Source: Actinokineospora fastidiosa
GTDB lineage: Bacteria; Actinomycetota; Actinomycetes; Mycobacteriales; Pseudonocardiaceae
Length of the DNA stretch: 64,000 nucleotides
Direction: 5' to 3'
Assembly: GCF_014648415.1 (NCBI RefSeq)
Contig: NZ_BMRB01000003.1
Coordinates: 614,197-678,196, forward strand
Part shown: in pieces, positions 16,645 to 27,506 of the stretch
Layout of the letters: each line of letters begins with the position of its first letter
How positions within the stretch are numbered: the stretch's first letter is position 1
Notes under the pieces: generated by a model
What the model was told of the DNA's origin: nothing
Databases searched by the model: none
Seen by the model: only the letters and a program-made list of their open reading frames with translations
Position numbers and translations under genes: made by a program

Positions 16645-17565
16645 GTGCTCGAGAACTCGCCCGCCGGCCTCTACCTGCTGGACTCCGTCGTCTCGGTGAC
16701 CGTCACCGGCGAGGAGCACCACCAGCACACCCTGGCCCGCTACCCCGCCACCCCCGGCCTCTCCCGCCGCGTCGCGGTCGAACTGGGCTGGTGCACGATC
16801 CGGTCCGGCAAGCACCGAGGCGACCGCGCCATCGAGGTCCTCCTCGACGGCGACCGCGTCGGCGAACTGACCCACACCATGTCCGAGCGCTACGCGCCCA
16901 TGGTCGACACGGTCATCGCCACCGGCCAGCGCCCCGGCTGCGAAGCCACCATCACCAGCGGCGACCGCGGCCTGCAGATCCAACTCCACCTCCCGCGCGC
17001 GGGCACCCCGCCGCTCGTCGCGAGCCCACCGCCGTACGTCCCCCAGCCGACGACGTACGCGCCCCTCCCGGCCACGAAACCCAAGCGCTCCCGCGTCCCC
17101 ATCGCCTTCGCGGGCGCCGTGGTCGGCATGGTCGGCCTGATCTCCGCCATCGCCAGCACCGGCGAGGAGACGCCCACCGCCAACAGCACCGACCTCACGA
17201 TCACCTCCACCTACACCCCGCCCCCCACCACCCTCCCCCCAACCACAACGACTACGACCACCACCACGACAACAACGACCACCACCACCCCACGCCCCAC
17301 GACCACAACCCCCCGCCCCACCACCACCCGCCCAAAGCCCACCACGACGACGACCCGCCCCAAGCCCCCCGCGCAACCCGCCCCCAAACCCGAGCCCGCC
17401 CCCGCCTGCGACCCCAACTACTCCGGCTGCGTCCCCATCGCCAGCGACGTCGACTGCGCAGGCGGCAGCGGCAACGGCCCCGCCTACGTCCGAGGCCCCA
17501 TCCGCGTCATCGGCACCGACATCTACGACCTCGACCGCGACAGCGACGGCATCGCCTGCGAATGA
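16645..17565 (+). CDS. Excalibur-domain surface protein with membrane anchor and Thr/Pro-rich linker
   Basis: 306 residues. The N-terminal 110 residues form a small soluble domain (VAVELGWCTIRSGKHRGDRA... GELTHTMSERYAPMV) that looks HIRAN-like but which I cannot name surely. A membrane helix follows at about 150-172 (IAFAGAVVGMVGLISAI). Residues about 188-250 are a Thr/Pro-rich stalk with runs of ACC/ACG Thr codons. The C-terminus (about 255-306) is an excalibur domain with its hallmark Cys-Asp-Cys pattern and DxDxDGIACE calcium-binding-like end. Topology: N-terminus inside, excalibur outside. Start GTG at 16645; no strong RBS. Confidence 0.82.
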   Translation: MLENSPAGLYLLDSVVSVTVTGEEHHQHTLARYPATPGLSRRVAVELGWCTIRSGKHRGDRAIEVLLDGDRVGELTHTMSERYAPMVDTVIATGQRPGCEATITSGDRGLQIQLHLPRAGTPPLVASPPPYVPQPTTYAPLPATKPKRSRVPIAFAGAVVGMVGLISAIASTGEETPTANSTDLTITSTYTPPPTTLPPTTTTTTTTTTTTTTTTPRPTTTTPRPTTTRPKPTTTTTRPKPPAQPAPKPEPAPACDPNYSGCVPIASDVDCAGGSGNGPAYVRGPIRVIGTDIYDLDRDSDGIACE

Positions 17566-18000
17566 AGTCAGCCCCGCCCATAAGGCGAGCGGGCGCAGAC
17601 AAGCGTCACAGGATGAACAGCTATCGGAAGCCATGCGATCTAGCCGCGACGCTCGGGCCCTCCCGGGCGTCCTGGCTCGGGTCGGTCATCTCCGCTCAGG
17701 CATTGAGAGGACTCGCATGGCCGCCCACGACCCGACAGCCCGAGCCGCCATCCAGTGCGGGACATCGAGCGAATCGAGATACCCCGGCCGTCACGCAACG
17801 GCGAACTGGTCGCGTTGCGCATCGAGGCCGGTGACCTCGATCGACTGAGGTCGCTCGATTGGCCCTAGCCCACCCCTGGCGGGTGTCAGCAGGACCGGGG
17901 GATAAACGCGGGACCCACCCCAAGCAGGAACCACCCCGCCAACGCAAGATCCCGCACCGTGGGGGTGTGGAGGCTCGGCCCCCACGCAAAATGCCGAAAC
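17566..18000. other. Intergenic region with a short gene remnant
   Basis: Between the excalibur gene and the tmRNA 3' side. I see no convincing gene. One frame, 17755-17868 plus (37 codons ending RLRSLDWP), has protein-like composition (RNGELVALRIEAGDLDRL) but no RBS and no start that extends it; it may be the 3' remnant of a lost gene. The last 50 bp (17949-18000) belong to a hairpin module shared with the region downstream of the second fMet tRNA. Confidence 0.45.
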
Positions 18001-18032
18001 GACCCGGTCCGCGCTCTCCGCGGACACGGGTC
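17949..18032 (-). terminator. tmRNA terminator plus second conserved hairpin
   Basis: Reading leftward from the tmRNA 3' end: first hairpin with arms 18019-18032 and 18001-18013 (GACCCGGTCCGCG against its near complement), then GCATTTTGCG and a second hairpin made of CCCCC/GGGGG arms (17961-17992). Nearly the same second module stands at 39672-39723 after an initiator tRNA gene. Confidence 0.75.
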
Positions 18033-18040
18033 GCCTCGAG

Positions 18041-18411
18041 TGGAGGTGCCGGGAATCGAACCCGGGTCCTCTGTCGCCTTGACAAGGCTTCTCCGTGCGC
18101 AGTTCGCTGTGTCTCTGCTTGGCCCTACCGATCACGCGAACTAGTCGGTATGACGGGCCCAGTCACTGTGGGTTTCCCGATCAGGCCCCGTGACCGGGCC
18201 TGGCGGTAAGCCTCCTAGCTGATGCCGGCGAGCCAGGGCGGAGGCACCCCTGGGCCGACAGACCCGATACTCGCTTAGGCAGCGAGTTCGTAGTCAGCGC
18301 GACTGTTAGTCTTGGCGCTTATTTTTTTGCGTTCGACGCTTGAGGTGGTCGTACGCCTGCACCTGCACGCTTCCCTTGACTCAACGTCCAGAGTCGAAAC
18401 CGTTCACCCCC
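18041..18411 (-). ncRNA. ssrA: Transfer-messenger RNA (tmRNA)
   Basis: About 371 nt. The 5' end (18411) reads GGGGGTGAACGGTTTCGACT and pairs with the 3' end CACCTCC (18042-18048); the T arm GGTTCGATTCC is intact next to it. CCA is not encoded after the discriminator A at 18041. The tag frame reads A-K-T-N-S-R-A-D-Y-E-L-A-A then TAA (18277-18318), the proteolysis tag added to stalled proteins. It works with SmpB, encoded 8.6 kb away in this window. The ELAA/LAA end directs tagged proteins to Clp/Lon-type proteases. Confidence 0.97.
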
Positions 18412-18572
18412 TTGTTGGGTACCTGCACCCAGTCTAACGCGCGACGCCGCCCGGATCATCCCGGTTGCCGGGGAAGGGTGGGGACAGCCCTACCTCGGGC
18501 TCGGAGGTTTCCCGGATGTGCCCGCGACCTGCGGCGCGGCATGCTGGTCCCAGCACTACGACAGGGGACGAC

Positions 18573-19229
18573 ATGACTACGGCTATCCAGCCTGACCAGG
18601 GCTTCCAGCACGACGGCACCACGCCGCGGCCGCCGTTGACCGGGTCGGTGGTGTACCTGGTGATGAACCTCGGGGTGGGCATCGCGGGGTTCGTGACGCT
18701 GGTGACGCTGTTCGCCGTCGGGCTGGGCACGGCGATCATCTGGGTCGGGCTGCCCGTGCTCGCGCTGGCCGTGCTCCTCTGCCGGGGCGGCGCGCAGGTG
18801 GAGCGGGCCAGGGTCTACGCCCTGCTCGACACCTACATCGCGGCGCCGCACTCGCCGCTGCCGGAGACGGGGCGGTGGAAGGCGCGGTTCCGGGATGGCG
18901 GCACCTGGCGGTCCCTGGCGTACTTCCTGCTGCTCCTGCCCATCGGCATCGTCGAGTTCACGATGATGGTGGCGCTCTGGGCCAGCTCGCTCGGCCTGCT
19001 GTTCCTGCCCGTCTACTTCCGGTTCCTGCCCACGGGCAGCTACCGGCTGTGGGACTGGGACCGCCCGGTGCTCGTCATCGACTCGACCGTGGAGGCGCTG
19101 CCGTTCACCGCGCTGGGCGTGCTGGTGCTGGCCGTCACCCTGGTGACGACCCGCTGGCTGGCCCGGGTGCACGCCCGGTTCGCCCGCGCCCTGCTCGGCC
19201 CGGTGCTGACCACGGCGGTGGGCAGGTGA
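18573..19229 (+). CDS. Putative sensor-domain membrane protein (stand-alone)
   Basis: 218 residues with four membrane helices arranged in two pairs, about 28-60 and 110-150, plus a C-terminal helix pair 170-200. The pattern (TGSVVYLVMNLGVGIAGFVTLVTLFAVGLGTAIIWVGLPVLALAVL, then RTWRDL-like DGGTWRSLAYFLLLLPIGIVEFTMMV) is the actinobacterial 'putative sensor' domain that normally forms the N-terminus of histidine kinases. Here it is separate and placed directly before a kinase that carries a second copy. RBS AGGGG upstream of ATG. Stop overlaps the kinase start as GTGA. Probably a sensing partner of the kinase. Confidence 0.8.
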   Translation: MTTAIQPDQGFQHDGTTPRPPLTGSVVYLVMNLGVGIAGFVTLVTLFAVGLGTAIIWVGLPVLALAVLLCRGGAQVERARVYALLDTYIAAPHSPLPETGRWKARFRDGGTWRSLAYFLLLLPIGIVEFTMMVALWASSLGLLFLPVYFRFLPTGSYRLWDWDRPVLVIDSTVEALPFTALGVLVLAVTLVTTRWLARVHARFARALLGPVLTTAVGR

Positions 19230-20335
19230 ACCGGCGGTACCCGCACCCGGCCAAGGCGATCCTGTACCTGCTCGGCGGGTTCCCCCTGGCCCTGGTCACC
19301 TTCGTCATCGGCGTCATCGGCTGGCTCGTCGGCTTCGCCACCGTGGTCGTCTGGATCGGCGTGCCGATCCTGGTGGGCAGCATCATCGCCACCCGGGCCC
19401 TGGGCAACGCGCACGTGGCCTGGACCCGGCTGATCTGCCCGGACCTGCCGAGCAGGCCGGTGCTGGAGCCGACTGACCAGAGCGGGCTGCGGCAGTGGCC
19501 GGTGCTGTTCACCGCCCGGCGGACCTGGCGGGACCTGGCCTTCGTCCTGCTGAACTTCCCGCTGGCCGTGCTCGGCTTCGCCCTCGGCGTGGTCAGCGTC
19601 CCGCTGGTGCCGCTGGCCCTGTGGGTGGCGCCCCGGTTCGCCTGGCTGCAGGCGCAGCTGGCGGTGGCCCTGCTCAGCAAGGACCCCACGGCGGCGCTGA
19701 CCGAGCGCGCCCAGCGGCTGCAGGCCTCGCGGGCCCGGGGCGTGGACGCCGCCGAGGCCGAGCGCCGCCGCATCGAGCGCGACCTGCACGACGGCGCCCA
19801 GCAGCGGCTCGTCGCCGTGGCGATGGGCCTGGGCCGGGCCAAGACCAAGCTCGACGCCGACCCGGTCGCCGCCCGCGCCCTGCTGGACGAGGCGCACGCC
19901 GACGCCAAGCTGGCCGTCGCCGAGCTGCGCGACCTCGCCCGCGGCATCTACCCGGCGGTCCTGGCCGACCGCGGCCTGGACGCGGCGCTGTCGTCGCTGG
20001 CGGCGCGGTGCCCGGTGCCGGTCGAGGTGCACGTGGACGTCGACCCGCGCCCGCCCGCCGCGGTGGAGAGCACCGCGTACTTCATCGTCAGCGAGACCCT
20101 CACCAACCTCGCCAAGCACGCCCAGGCGAACAACGCCCTAATCCGCGCGTGGCGCGAGGACGACCGCGTGGTCGTCGAGGTGACCGACGACGGCGTCGGC
20201 GGCGCGCAGGTGCGCCCCGGGGGCGGCCTGTCCGGCCTGGCCGACCGGGCTGCGACGATCGACGGCGTGATGACCGTGGTGAGCCCGCTCGGCGGGCCGA
20301 CTGTGATCCGGGCGGACCTGCCGTGCGAGTGGTGA
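19226..20335 (+). CDS. Sensor histidine kinase (HisKA_3)
   Basis: 369 residues from a GTG overlapping the previous stop. N-terminal sensor domain with four membrane helices (about 10-55 and 105-140), then HisKA_3 with His188 in ERRRIERDLHDGAQQRLVAV, and HATPase_c with N-box ETLTNLAKHA and GGGLSGLADRAATIDG. Belongs to the LiaS/DesK-like kinases. It forms an operon with the sensor protein before it and the response regulator after it, whose start lies inside its last codons. Confidence 0.92.
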   Translation: MNRRYPHPAKAILYLLGGFPLALVTFVIGVIGWLVGFATVVVWIGVPILVGSIIATRALGNAHVAWTRLICPDLPSRPVLEPTDQSGLRQWPVLFTARRTWRDLAFVLLNFPLAVLGFALGVVSVPLVPLALWVAPRFAWLQAQLAVALLSKDPTAALTERAQRLQASRARGVDAAEAERRRIERDLHDGAQQRLVAVAMGLGRAKTKLDADPVAARALLDEAHADAKLAVAELRDLARGIYPAVLADRGLDAALSSLAARCPVPVEVHVDVDPRPPAAVESTAYFIVSETLTNLAKHAQANNALIRAWREDDRVVVEVTDDGVGGAQVRPGGGLSGLADRAATIDGVMTVVSPLGGPTVIRADLPCEW

Positions 20336-20964
20336 TCGCCGAGGACTCCGTCCTGCTGCGCATGGGCGTCCTCCGGCTGCTGGCCGACGAGGGCATCGAG
20401 ACGGCCGCGGCCGTGGAGAACGGCGACGACCTGCTGGGCGCGGTCACCGAGCACCGGCCCGACCTGGCGATCGTCGACGTGCGGATGCCGCCGACGTTCA
20501 CCGACGAGGGGCTGCGCGCTGCGCTGGCCGCCCGCGCCGCCGTGCCGGACCTGCCGGTGCTGGTGCTCTCCCAGTACGTCGAGGAGCGCTATGCCGCCGA
20601 CCTGCTGGCCGACGGCCGGGGCGGCGTCGGCTACCTGCTGAAGGAGCGGGTGGCCGACGTGGCCGAGTTCATCGACGCCGTCCACCGGGTCGCCCGGGGT
20701 GGCACGTGCATTGACCAGGAGGTGATCGCGCAGCTCATGGCCCGGAAGCGGAGGAACCCGGTGGACGCGCTCACCCCGCGCGAGCGGGAGGTGCTCGGGC
20801 TGATGGCCCAGGGCCTGTCGAACGTGGCGATCGCCCGGTCGCTGGTGGTCTCCGACGGCGCGGTCGAGAAGCACATCGGCAACATCTTCACCAAGCTGGG
20901 GCTGGAGCCCAGCGGCGAGGAGCACCGCCGGGTGCGGGCCGTGCTGGCGTACCTGGAGCGGTGA
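20323..20964 (+). CDS. NarL/LuxR-family response regulator
   Basis: 213 residues. Receiver domain 1-120: AED acidic patch (6-8), phospho-acceptor Asp52 in AIVDVRMP, Lys in YLLKERV. LuxR HTH about 140-205 (LTPREREVLGLMAQGLSNVA, IARSLVVSDGAVEKHIGNIF). The GTG at 20323 (VRVVIAEDS) gives the normal receiver N-terminus; it overlaps the kinase gene by 13 nt. Alternative GTGs at 20329 and 20332 would shorten it by 2-3 residues. Partner of the preceding kinase; targets unknown, likely envelope stress by analogy with LiaR-type systems. Confidence 0.92.
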   Translation: MRVVIAEDSVLLRMGVLRLLADEGIETAAAVENGDDLLGAVTEHRPDLAIVDVRMPPTFTDEGLRAALAARAAVPDLPVLVLSQYVEERYAADLLADGRGGVGYLLKERVADVAEFIDAVHRVARGGTCIDQEVIAQLMARKRRNPVDALTPREREVLGLMAQGLSNVAIARSLVVSDGAVEKHIGNIFTKLGLEPSGEEHRRVRAVLAYLER

Positions 20965-20969
20965 CGAGT

Positions 20970-21001
20970 GCGGCCCGACCCCGTCGCCGGGGCCGGGCCG
21001 C
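20970..21001. terminator. Bidirectional terminator between response regulator and subtilisin genes
   Basis: 14-bp stem with one mismatch: GCGGCCCGACCCCG (20970-20983), loop TCGC, CGGGGCCGGGCCGC (20988-21001). It lies between two convergent stop codons. Confidence 0.75.
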
Positions 21002-21020
21002 CTCACCCACCTATCCCCCG

Positions 21021-23471
<2,451 letters not shown>

Positions 23472-23599
23472 CGCGGTCAATCTCCCTCAACGCAGGGTGA
23501 ATGCAGGGACGTCCGCGCGAACGTAGGTCCGAGATAAGCCGACATTCGCCCCACCGCGCCAGGGCTGAACCGGAGGTTCGGCTGAACAGGGGAGGAGCT

Positions 23600-23656
23600 A
23601 TGGCCCGGGGGCCGCTCGCGCTATGCGGTGAAGCGCGGACGGCCCCCGGTCGCCAT
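23600..23656 (-). terminator. Terminator of lon
   Basis: Long imperfect inverted repeat: left arm 23600-23622 (TGGCCCGGGGGCCGCTCGCG) against right arm 23632-23656, loop of about 9 nt. It lies 27 nt past the lon stop codon on the minus strand. Confidence 0.7.
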
Positions 23657-23682
23657 AGTGGACATAAGAGACAGTCATAAGG

Positions 23683-26031
23683 TCAAGCGGCCACCGCGCC
23701 CGCGACCTCCGGGGCCAGCGCGACCGCCAGCACCTCGCGGACATCGCCGACCAGGTGCACGGTCAGCGCCGAGCGCACCGACTCGGGCACGTCGTCGAGG
23801 TCGGGCTCGTTGCGGCTGGGCAGCAGCACGGTCGTGATGCCCGCCCGGTGCGCGGCCAGCAGCTTCTGCTTGACCCCGCCGATCGGCAGCACCCGCCCGG
23901 TCAGCGACACCTCGCCGGTCATCGCCACGTCGGAGCGCACCGGCCGCCCGGACAGCAGCGACGCCAGCGCCGTGGTCATGGTGACGCCCGCGCTCGGCCC
24001 GTCCTTGGGCACCGCGCCCGCGGGCACGTGGATGTGCACGCCGCGCTCGCCGAGCGAGCCGATCGGCAGCCCGAGCCCGGGGCCGTGCGACCGCAGGTAG
24101 GACAACGCGATCTGCGCCGACTCCTTCATCACCTCGCCCAGCTGCCCGGTGAGCGTCACGCCGGACGAGCCGGTGTCCTTGTCCGCCAGGGACGCCTCGA
24201 CGAACAGCACGTCGCCGCCCGCCCCGGTCACCGCGAGACCGGTGGCCACGCCGGGAGCCGACGTCCGCTCGGCCGACTCCGGCGTGTGCCTCGGCCGACC
24301 GAGGTAGCCGCGCAGGTCCCCGGCGCCGACCCGGACCGGGAGGGCGTCGTCGCCGAGCGCCACGCGCGCGGTGACCTTCCGCAGCACGCGCGCGATCGAG
24401 CGCTCCAGCTCCCGCACACCGGCTTCCCGCGTGTACTCCCCGGCCAGCGCCCGCAGGGCGTCGTCGGAGATCACGGCCTCGTCAGCGGACAGCCCGGCCC
24501 GGTCGAGCTGCCTCGGCAGCAGGTGGTCACGCGCGATGGTGACCTTCTCGTCCTCGGTGTAGCCGTCGAGGCGCACCAGCTCCATGCGGTCCAGCAGCGG
24601 CCCGGGGATGGCGTCGACGACGTTGGCCGTGGCCAGGAACACCACGTCCGACAGGTCCAGCTCCACCTCGAGGTAGTGGTCGCGGAACGTGTGGTTCTGC
24701 GCCGGGTCCAGCACCTCCAGCAGCGCCGCCGTCGGGTCGCCCCGGTAGTCGGCGCCCACCTTGTCGATCTCGTCGAGCAGCACGACCGGGTTCATCGACC
24801 CGGCCTCCTTGACCGCCCGCACGATCCGACCCGGCAGCGCGCCGACGTACGTGCGCCGGTGCCCGCGGATCTCCGCCTCGTCGCGCACGCCGCCCAGCGC
24901 GACCCGGACGAACTTGCGCCCCATGGCCCGCGCCACCGACTCGCCCAGCGACGTCTTGCCCACCCCGGGCGGCCCGGCCAGGGCCAGCACGGCGCCGCTG
25001 CGCCTGCCCTCGACGACGCCGAGCCCCCGGTCCGCCCGCCGCTTGCGCACGGCCAGGTACTCGACGATGCGCTCCTTGACGTCGTCGAGCCCGGCGTGGT
25101 CGGCGTCGAGCACGGCCCGCGCGCCCGCGATGTCGTAGGCGTCCTCGGTGCGCTCGGTCCACGGCAGCTCCAGCACCGTGTCCAGCCACGTGCGGATCCA
25201 GCCCACCTCCGGCGACGACTCGCTGGCCCGCTCCAGCTTGTCCACTTCGGACAACGCGGCCGCGCGCACCTTCTCCGGCAGGTCGGCCGCCTCCACGCGG
25301 GCGCGGTAGTCCTGCTCGTCGGAGGCGGGCTTGCCCTCCAGCTCGGCCAGCTCCTTGCGGATGGCGGAGAGCTGCTGGCGCAGCAAGAACTCCCGCTGCT
25401 GCTTCTCCACGCCCTCCTGCACGTCCTTGCGGATGGTCTCGGCGACGTCCAGCTCGGCCAGGTGCTCGCGGGCCCACTCGACCAGCTTCTCCAGCCGCTC
25501 GGCCACGTCCGTGGTCTCCAGCAGCCACACCTTGCGCTCGTCGGACAGGTACGGCGCGTACCCGGCGAGGTCGGCGAGCGCGGACGGGTCGTCCAGCGCG
25601 GTCACCGCGTCGACCGTCTGCCAGGCGTTGCGCTGCTGGAGGATGGTCACGACCAGGCGCTTGTACTCCCTGGCCAGCTCGACGGCGCGCTCGGGCACGG
25701 TCTCGTCGACGACGTCGACGTGCACCCACAGCGCCGCGCCCGGCCCGGTGGTCCCCGCGCCCAGCCGGACCCGGCCGGTGCCGCGCACCACCGCGGCCAG
25801 CTCGCCGCCGGGCAGCCGCCCGACCTGCTCGACCACGGCGACGGTGCCCACCGAGGCGTACTTGCCGTCCAGCCTGGGGACCAGGGCCACCCGGTCCTGC
25901 TTCTCCCCCAGCGCGCGGGCCGCCTCGACCGCCGCGCGGGCCTCGCTGGTCAGCGACACGGGCACGACCATGCCGGGCAGCAGGACCGTGTCGTCCAGCG
26001 GCAGCACCGGCAGCGTCAGAGCCTCCGACAT
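23683..26031 (-). CDS. lon: ATP-dependent Lon protease
   Basis: 782 residues, full LonA layout: N-terminal LAN substrate domain (LPVLPLDDTVLLPGMVVPV, to about 210), coiled coil about 215-270 (EGVEKQQREFLLRQQLSAIR), AAA+ module with Walker A GPPGVGKTS, Walker B PVVLLDEIDK, and the S16 protease domain with catalytic Ser in PKDGPSAGVT and Lys in PIGGVKQKLLAA. Degrades misfolded and regulatory proteins in the cytoplasm. The start ATG at 26031 has GAGGGG 7 nt upstream; the frame to 26064 runs through the promoter. An HspR operator lies just upstream, so heat-shock induction is expected. Confidence 0.97.
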   Translation of the reverse strand: MSEALTLPVLPLDDTVLLPGMVVPVSLTSEARAAVEAARALGEKQDRVALVPRLDGKYASVGTVAVVEQVGRLPGGELAAVVRGTGRVRLGAGTTGPGAALWVHVDVVDETVPERAVELAREYKRLVVTILQQRNAWQTVDAVTALDDPSALADLAGYAPYLSDERKVWLLETTDVAERLEKLVEWAREHLAELDVAETIRKDVQEGVEKQQREFLLRQQLSAIRKELAELEGKPASDEQDYRARVEAADLPEKVRAAALSEVDKLERASESSPEVGWIRTWLDTVLELPWTERTEDAYDIAGARAVLDADHAGLDDVKERIVEYLAVRKRRADRGLGVVEGRRSGAVLALAGPPGVGKTSLGESVARAMGRKFVRVALGGVRDEAEIRGHRRTYVGALPGRIVRAVKEAGSMNPVVLLDEIDKVGADYRGDPTAALLEVLDPAQNHTFRDHYLEVELDLSDVVFLATANVVDAIPGPLLDRMELVRLDGYTEDEKVTIARDHLLPRQLDRAGLSADEAVISDDALRALAGEYTREAGVRELERSIARVLRKVTARVALGDDALPVRVGAGDLRGYLGRPRHTPESAERTSAPGVATGLAVTGAGGDVLFVEASLADKDTGSSGVTLTGQLGEVMKESAQIALSYLRSHGPGLGLPIGSLGERGVHIHVPAGAVPKDGPSAGVTMTTALASLLSGRPVRSDVAMTGEVSLTGRVLPIGGVKQKLLAAHRAGITTVLLPSRNEPDLDDVPESVRSALTVHLVGDVREVLAVALAPEVAGAVAA

Positions 26032-26050
26032 GGGATCACCCCTCGTGAAG

Positions 26051-26069
26051 TTGAGTCTGACCAACTCAA
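26051..26069 (-). promoter_or_regulatory. HAIR element (HspR operator) of lon
   Basis: TTGAGT, exactly 7 nt, ACTCAA. This is the HspR-associated inverted repeat (HAIR, CTTGAGT-N7-ACTCAAG in Streptomyces and mycobacteria) apart from the outermost base pair. It lies 20 nt upstream of the lon start. HspR control of lon is known in Streptomyces, so derepression after heat or protein damage is expected here. Confidence 0.88.
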
Positions 26070-26117
26070 CCTCCCTGAGCCGGGGTTTGTTTCCCCCGAC
26101 CGTTCGCCCAGGGTGAA

Positions 26118-26999
26118 CTACAGCCGGAGCAGCCGGGCGGGCGTGTCGTGCAGCACCGCGCGCAGGAAGGGCTCACCCAGCCTGCGGTCCTGCGCCCAGG
26201 ACGCGACCGCGGCGACCTGCTCGGCGTAGGCGTACGGGATCGATGGGAAGTCCGTGCCGAACGCGACCCGGTCCGGGTAGGCCGCCAGCCGGTCGAGCCA
26301 GTCGGTCGGCAGCGGCGACATCCGGGTCGTGAACCCGACACCCACCATGGTCGTGTCGATATGGACGTTCGGGTACGCCGCCACCAGGTCCAACGCCTGC
26401 GAGATCTCCGGCATGCCCGCGTGCGCGAGCACCGCCGTCAGCCGGGGGTGGCGCACCAGCACCTCGTTGAACACGTCCAGCCCGGTGTGCTCGCCGCGCA
26501 GCGGGCCGTGGCCACAATGGACCACCACCGGCACCCCGGCGTCGGCCAGCATGCCCCACGCCGCGTCGAGCAGCTCCGAGCGCGGGTCGTACGCGCCCAC
26601 CTGCACGTGCGCCTTCACGCACCGGATGCCCGTGCGCAGCGCCGCGTCGAGGTAGGACGTGACCGACGGTTCCGGGTAGAGGGTCGCCGTCGGCACGGCG
26701 CCCGGGGTGTCGGCGGCGAAGTCGCGCACCCAGTCGGTCAACCACTCGGCCATGCCGGGCTTGTGCGGGTAGACCAGCGGTGCGAACGCCACCACGCCGA
26801 GCGACCGCAGGACCTCGACCCGCTCGGCTGCCGGCAGCCGGTACTGGATCGGCCACTCGGTGCCGTAGTTGGCCCCGGCCTGGTCGAAGTACGCCCAGAC
26901 CTTGCGCTGGACGGCGTCGGGCAGGAAGTGCACGTGGATGTCGACCAGGCCGGGCACGCCGAGGCCGCGCACCCAGGCCGCGACGTCAGCGTCGCGCAC
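26118..26999 (-). CDS. Amidohydrolase-family protein (Amidohydro_2)
   Basis: 293 residues, TIM-barrel metal-dependent hydrolase. The metal motif HxH is in [11 protein letters not shown] (about 18-28), a Lys/His pair in [35 protein letters not shown], and the last barrel Asp in [12 protein letters not shown]. Same superfamily as 2-amino-3-carboxymuconate semialdehyde decarboxylase and gamma-resorcylate decarboxylase; whether it hydrolyses or decarboxylates is not visible. The GTG start at 26999 overlaps the smpB stop by 14 nt, so it is the last gene of the ftsE-ftsX-smpB transcript. Confidence 0.85.
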   Translation of the reverse strand: MRDADVAAWVRGLGVPGLVDIHVHFLPDAVQRKVWAYFDQAGANYGTEWPIQYRLPAAERVEVLRSLGVVAFAPLVYPHKPGMAEWLTDWVRDFAADTPGAVPTATLYPEPSVTSYLDAALRTGIRCVKAHVQVGAYDPRSELLDAAWGMLADAGVPVVVHCGHGPLRGEHTGLDVFNEVLVRHPRLTAVLAHAGMPEISQALDLVAAYPNVHIDTTMVGVGFTTRMSPLPTDWLDRLAAYPDRVAFGTDFPSIPYAYAEQVAAVASWAQDRRLGEPFLRAVLHDTPARLLRL

Positions 27000-27474
27000 C
27001 GGCGCCTCTCTTCGCCGCCCGGCCCATCACCTTCTGGATCTCCCGCTCGGCGTCGCGCTTGGCCAGCGACTGGCGCTTGTCGTGCGCCTTCTTGCCCCGG
27101 GCCAGGGCCAGCTCGACCTTGACCTTGCCGTCCTTGAAGTACATCGACAGCGGCACCAGCGAGGTCCCGGACTCCTTGGTCTTGCCGATCAGCCGCAGGA
27201 TCTCCTTCTTGTGGAGCAGCAGCTTGCGGGTGCGGCGCGGCTCGTGGTTGGTCCAGGTGCCGTGGCTGTACTCCGGGATGTGCAGGCCGCGCAGCCAGAT
27301 CTCCCCGTCGTCGACCGTGGCGAAGGAGTCCACCAGCGACGCCCGCCCCGCGCGCAGGCTCTTGACCTCGGTGCCCATGAGCGCGATCCCGGCCTCGTAG
27401 GTGTCCAGGATCGTGTAGTCGTGCCGCGCCTTGCGGTTCGACGCGATGACCTTCTGGCCGGTTTCCTTCGCCAT
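26986..27474 (-). CDS. smpB: SsrA-binding protein SmpB
   Basis: 162 residues, the usual length. The OB-fold core is readable: [56 protein letters not shown], and the basic C-terminal tail [20 protein letters not shown] that folds into a helix in the mRNA channel of a stalled ribosome. It binds tmRNA (ssrA, at 18.0-18.4 kb) and delivers it to the A site. ATG at 27474 is the right N-terminus (MAKETGQK); longer frames run into ftsX. 32 nt separate it from the ftsX stop. Confidence 0.97.
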   Translation of the reverse strand: MAKETGQKVIASNRKARHDYTILDTYEAGIALMGTEVKSLRAGRASLVDSFATVDDGEIWLRGLHIPEYSHGTWTNHEPRRTRKLLLHKKEILRLIGKTKESGTSLVPLSMYFKDGKVKVELALARGKKAHDKRQSLAKRDAEREIQKVMGRAAKRGAGARR

Positions 27475-27506
27475 GAGAACCAACTCTACGGAGGCCGACA
27501 AGCGGG

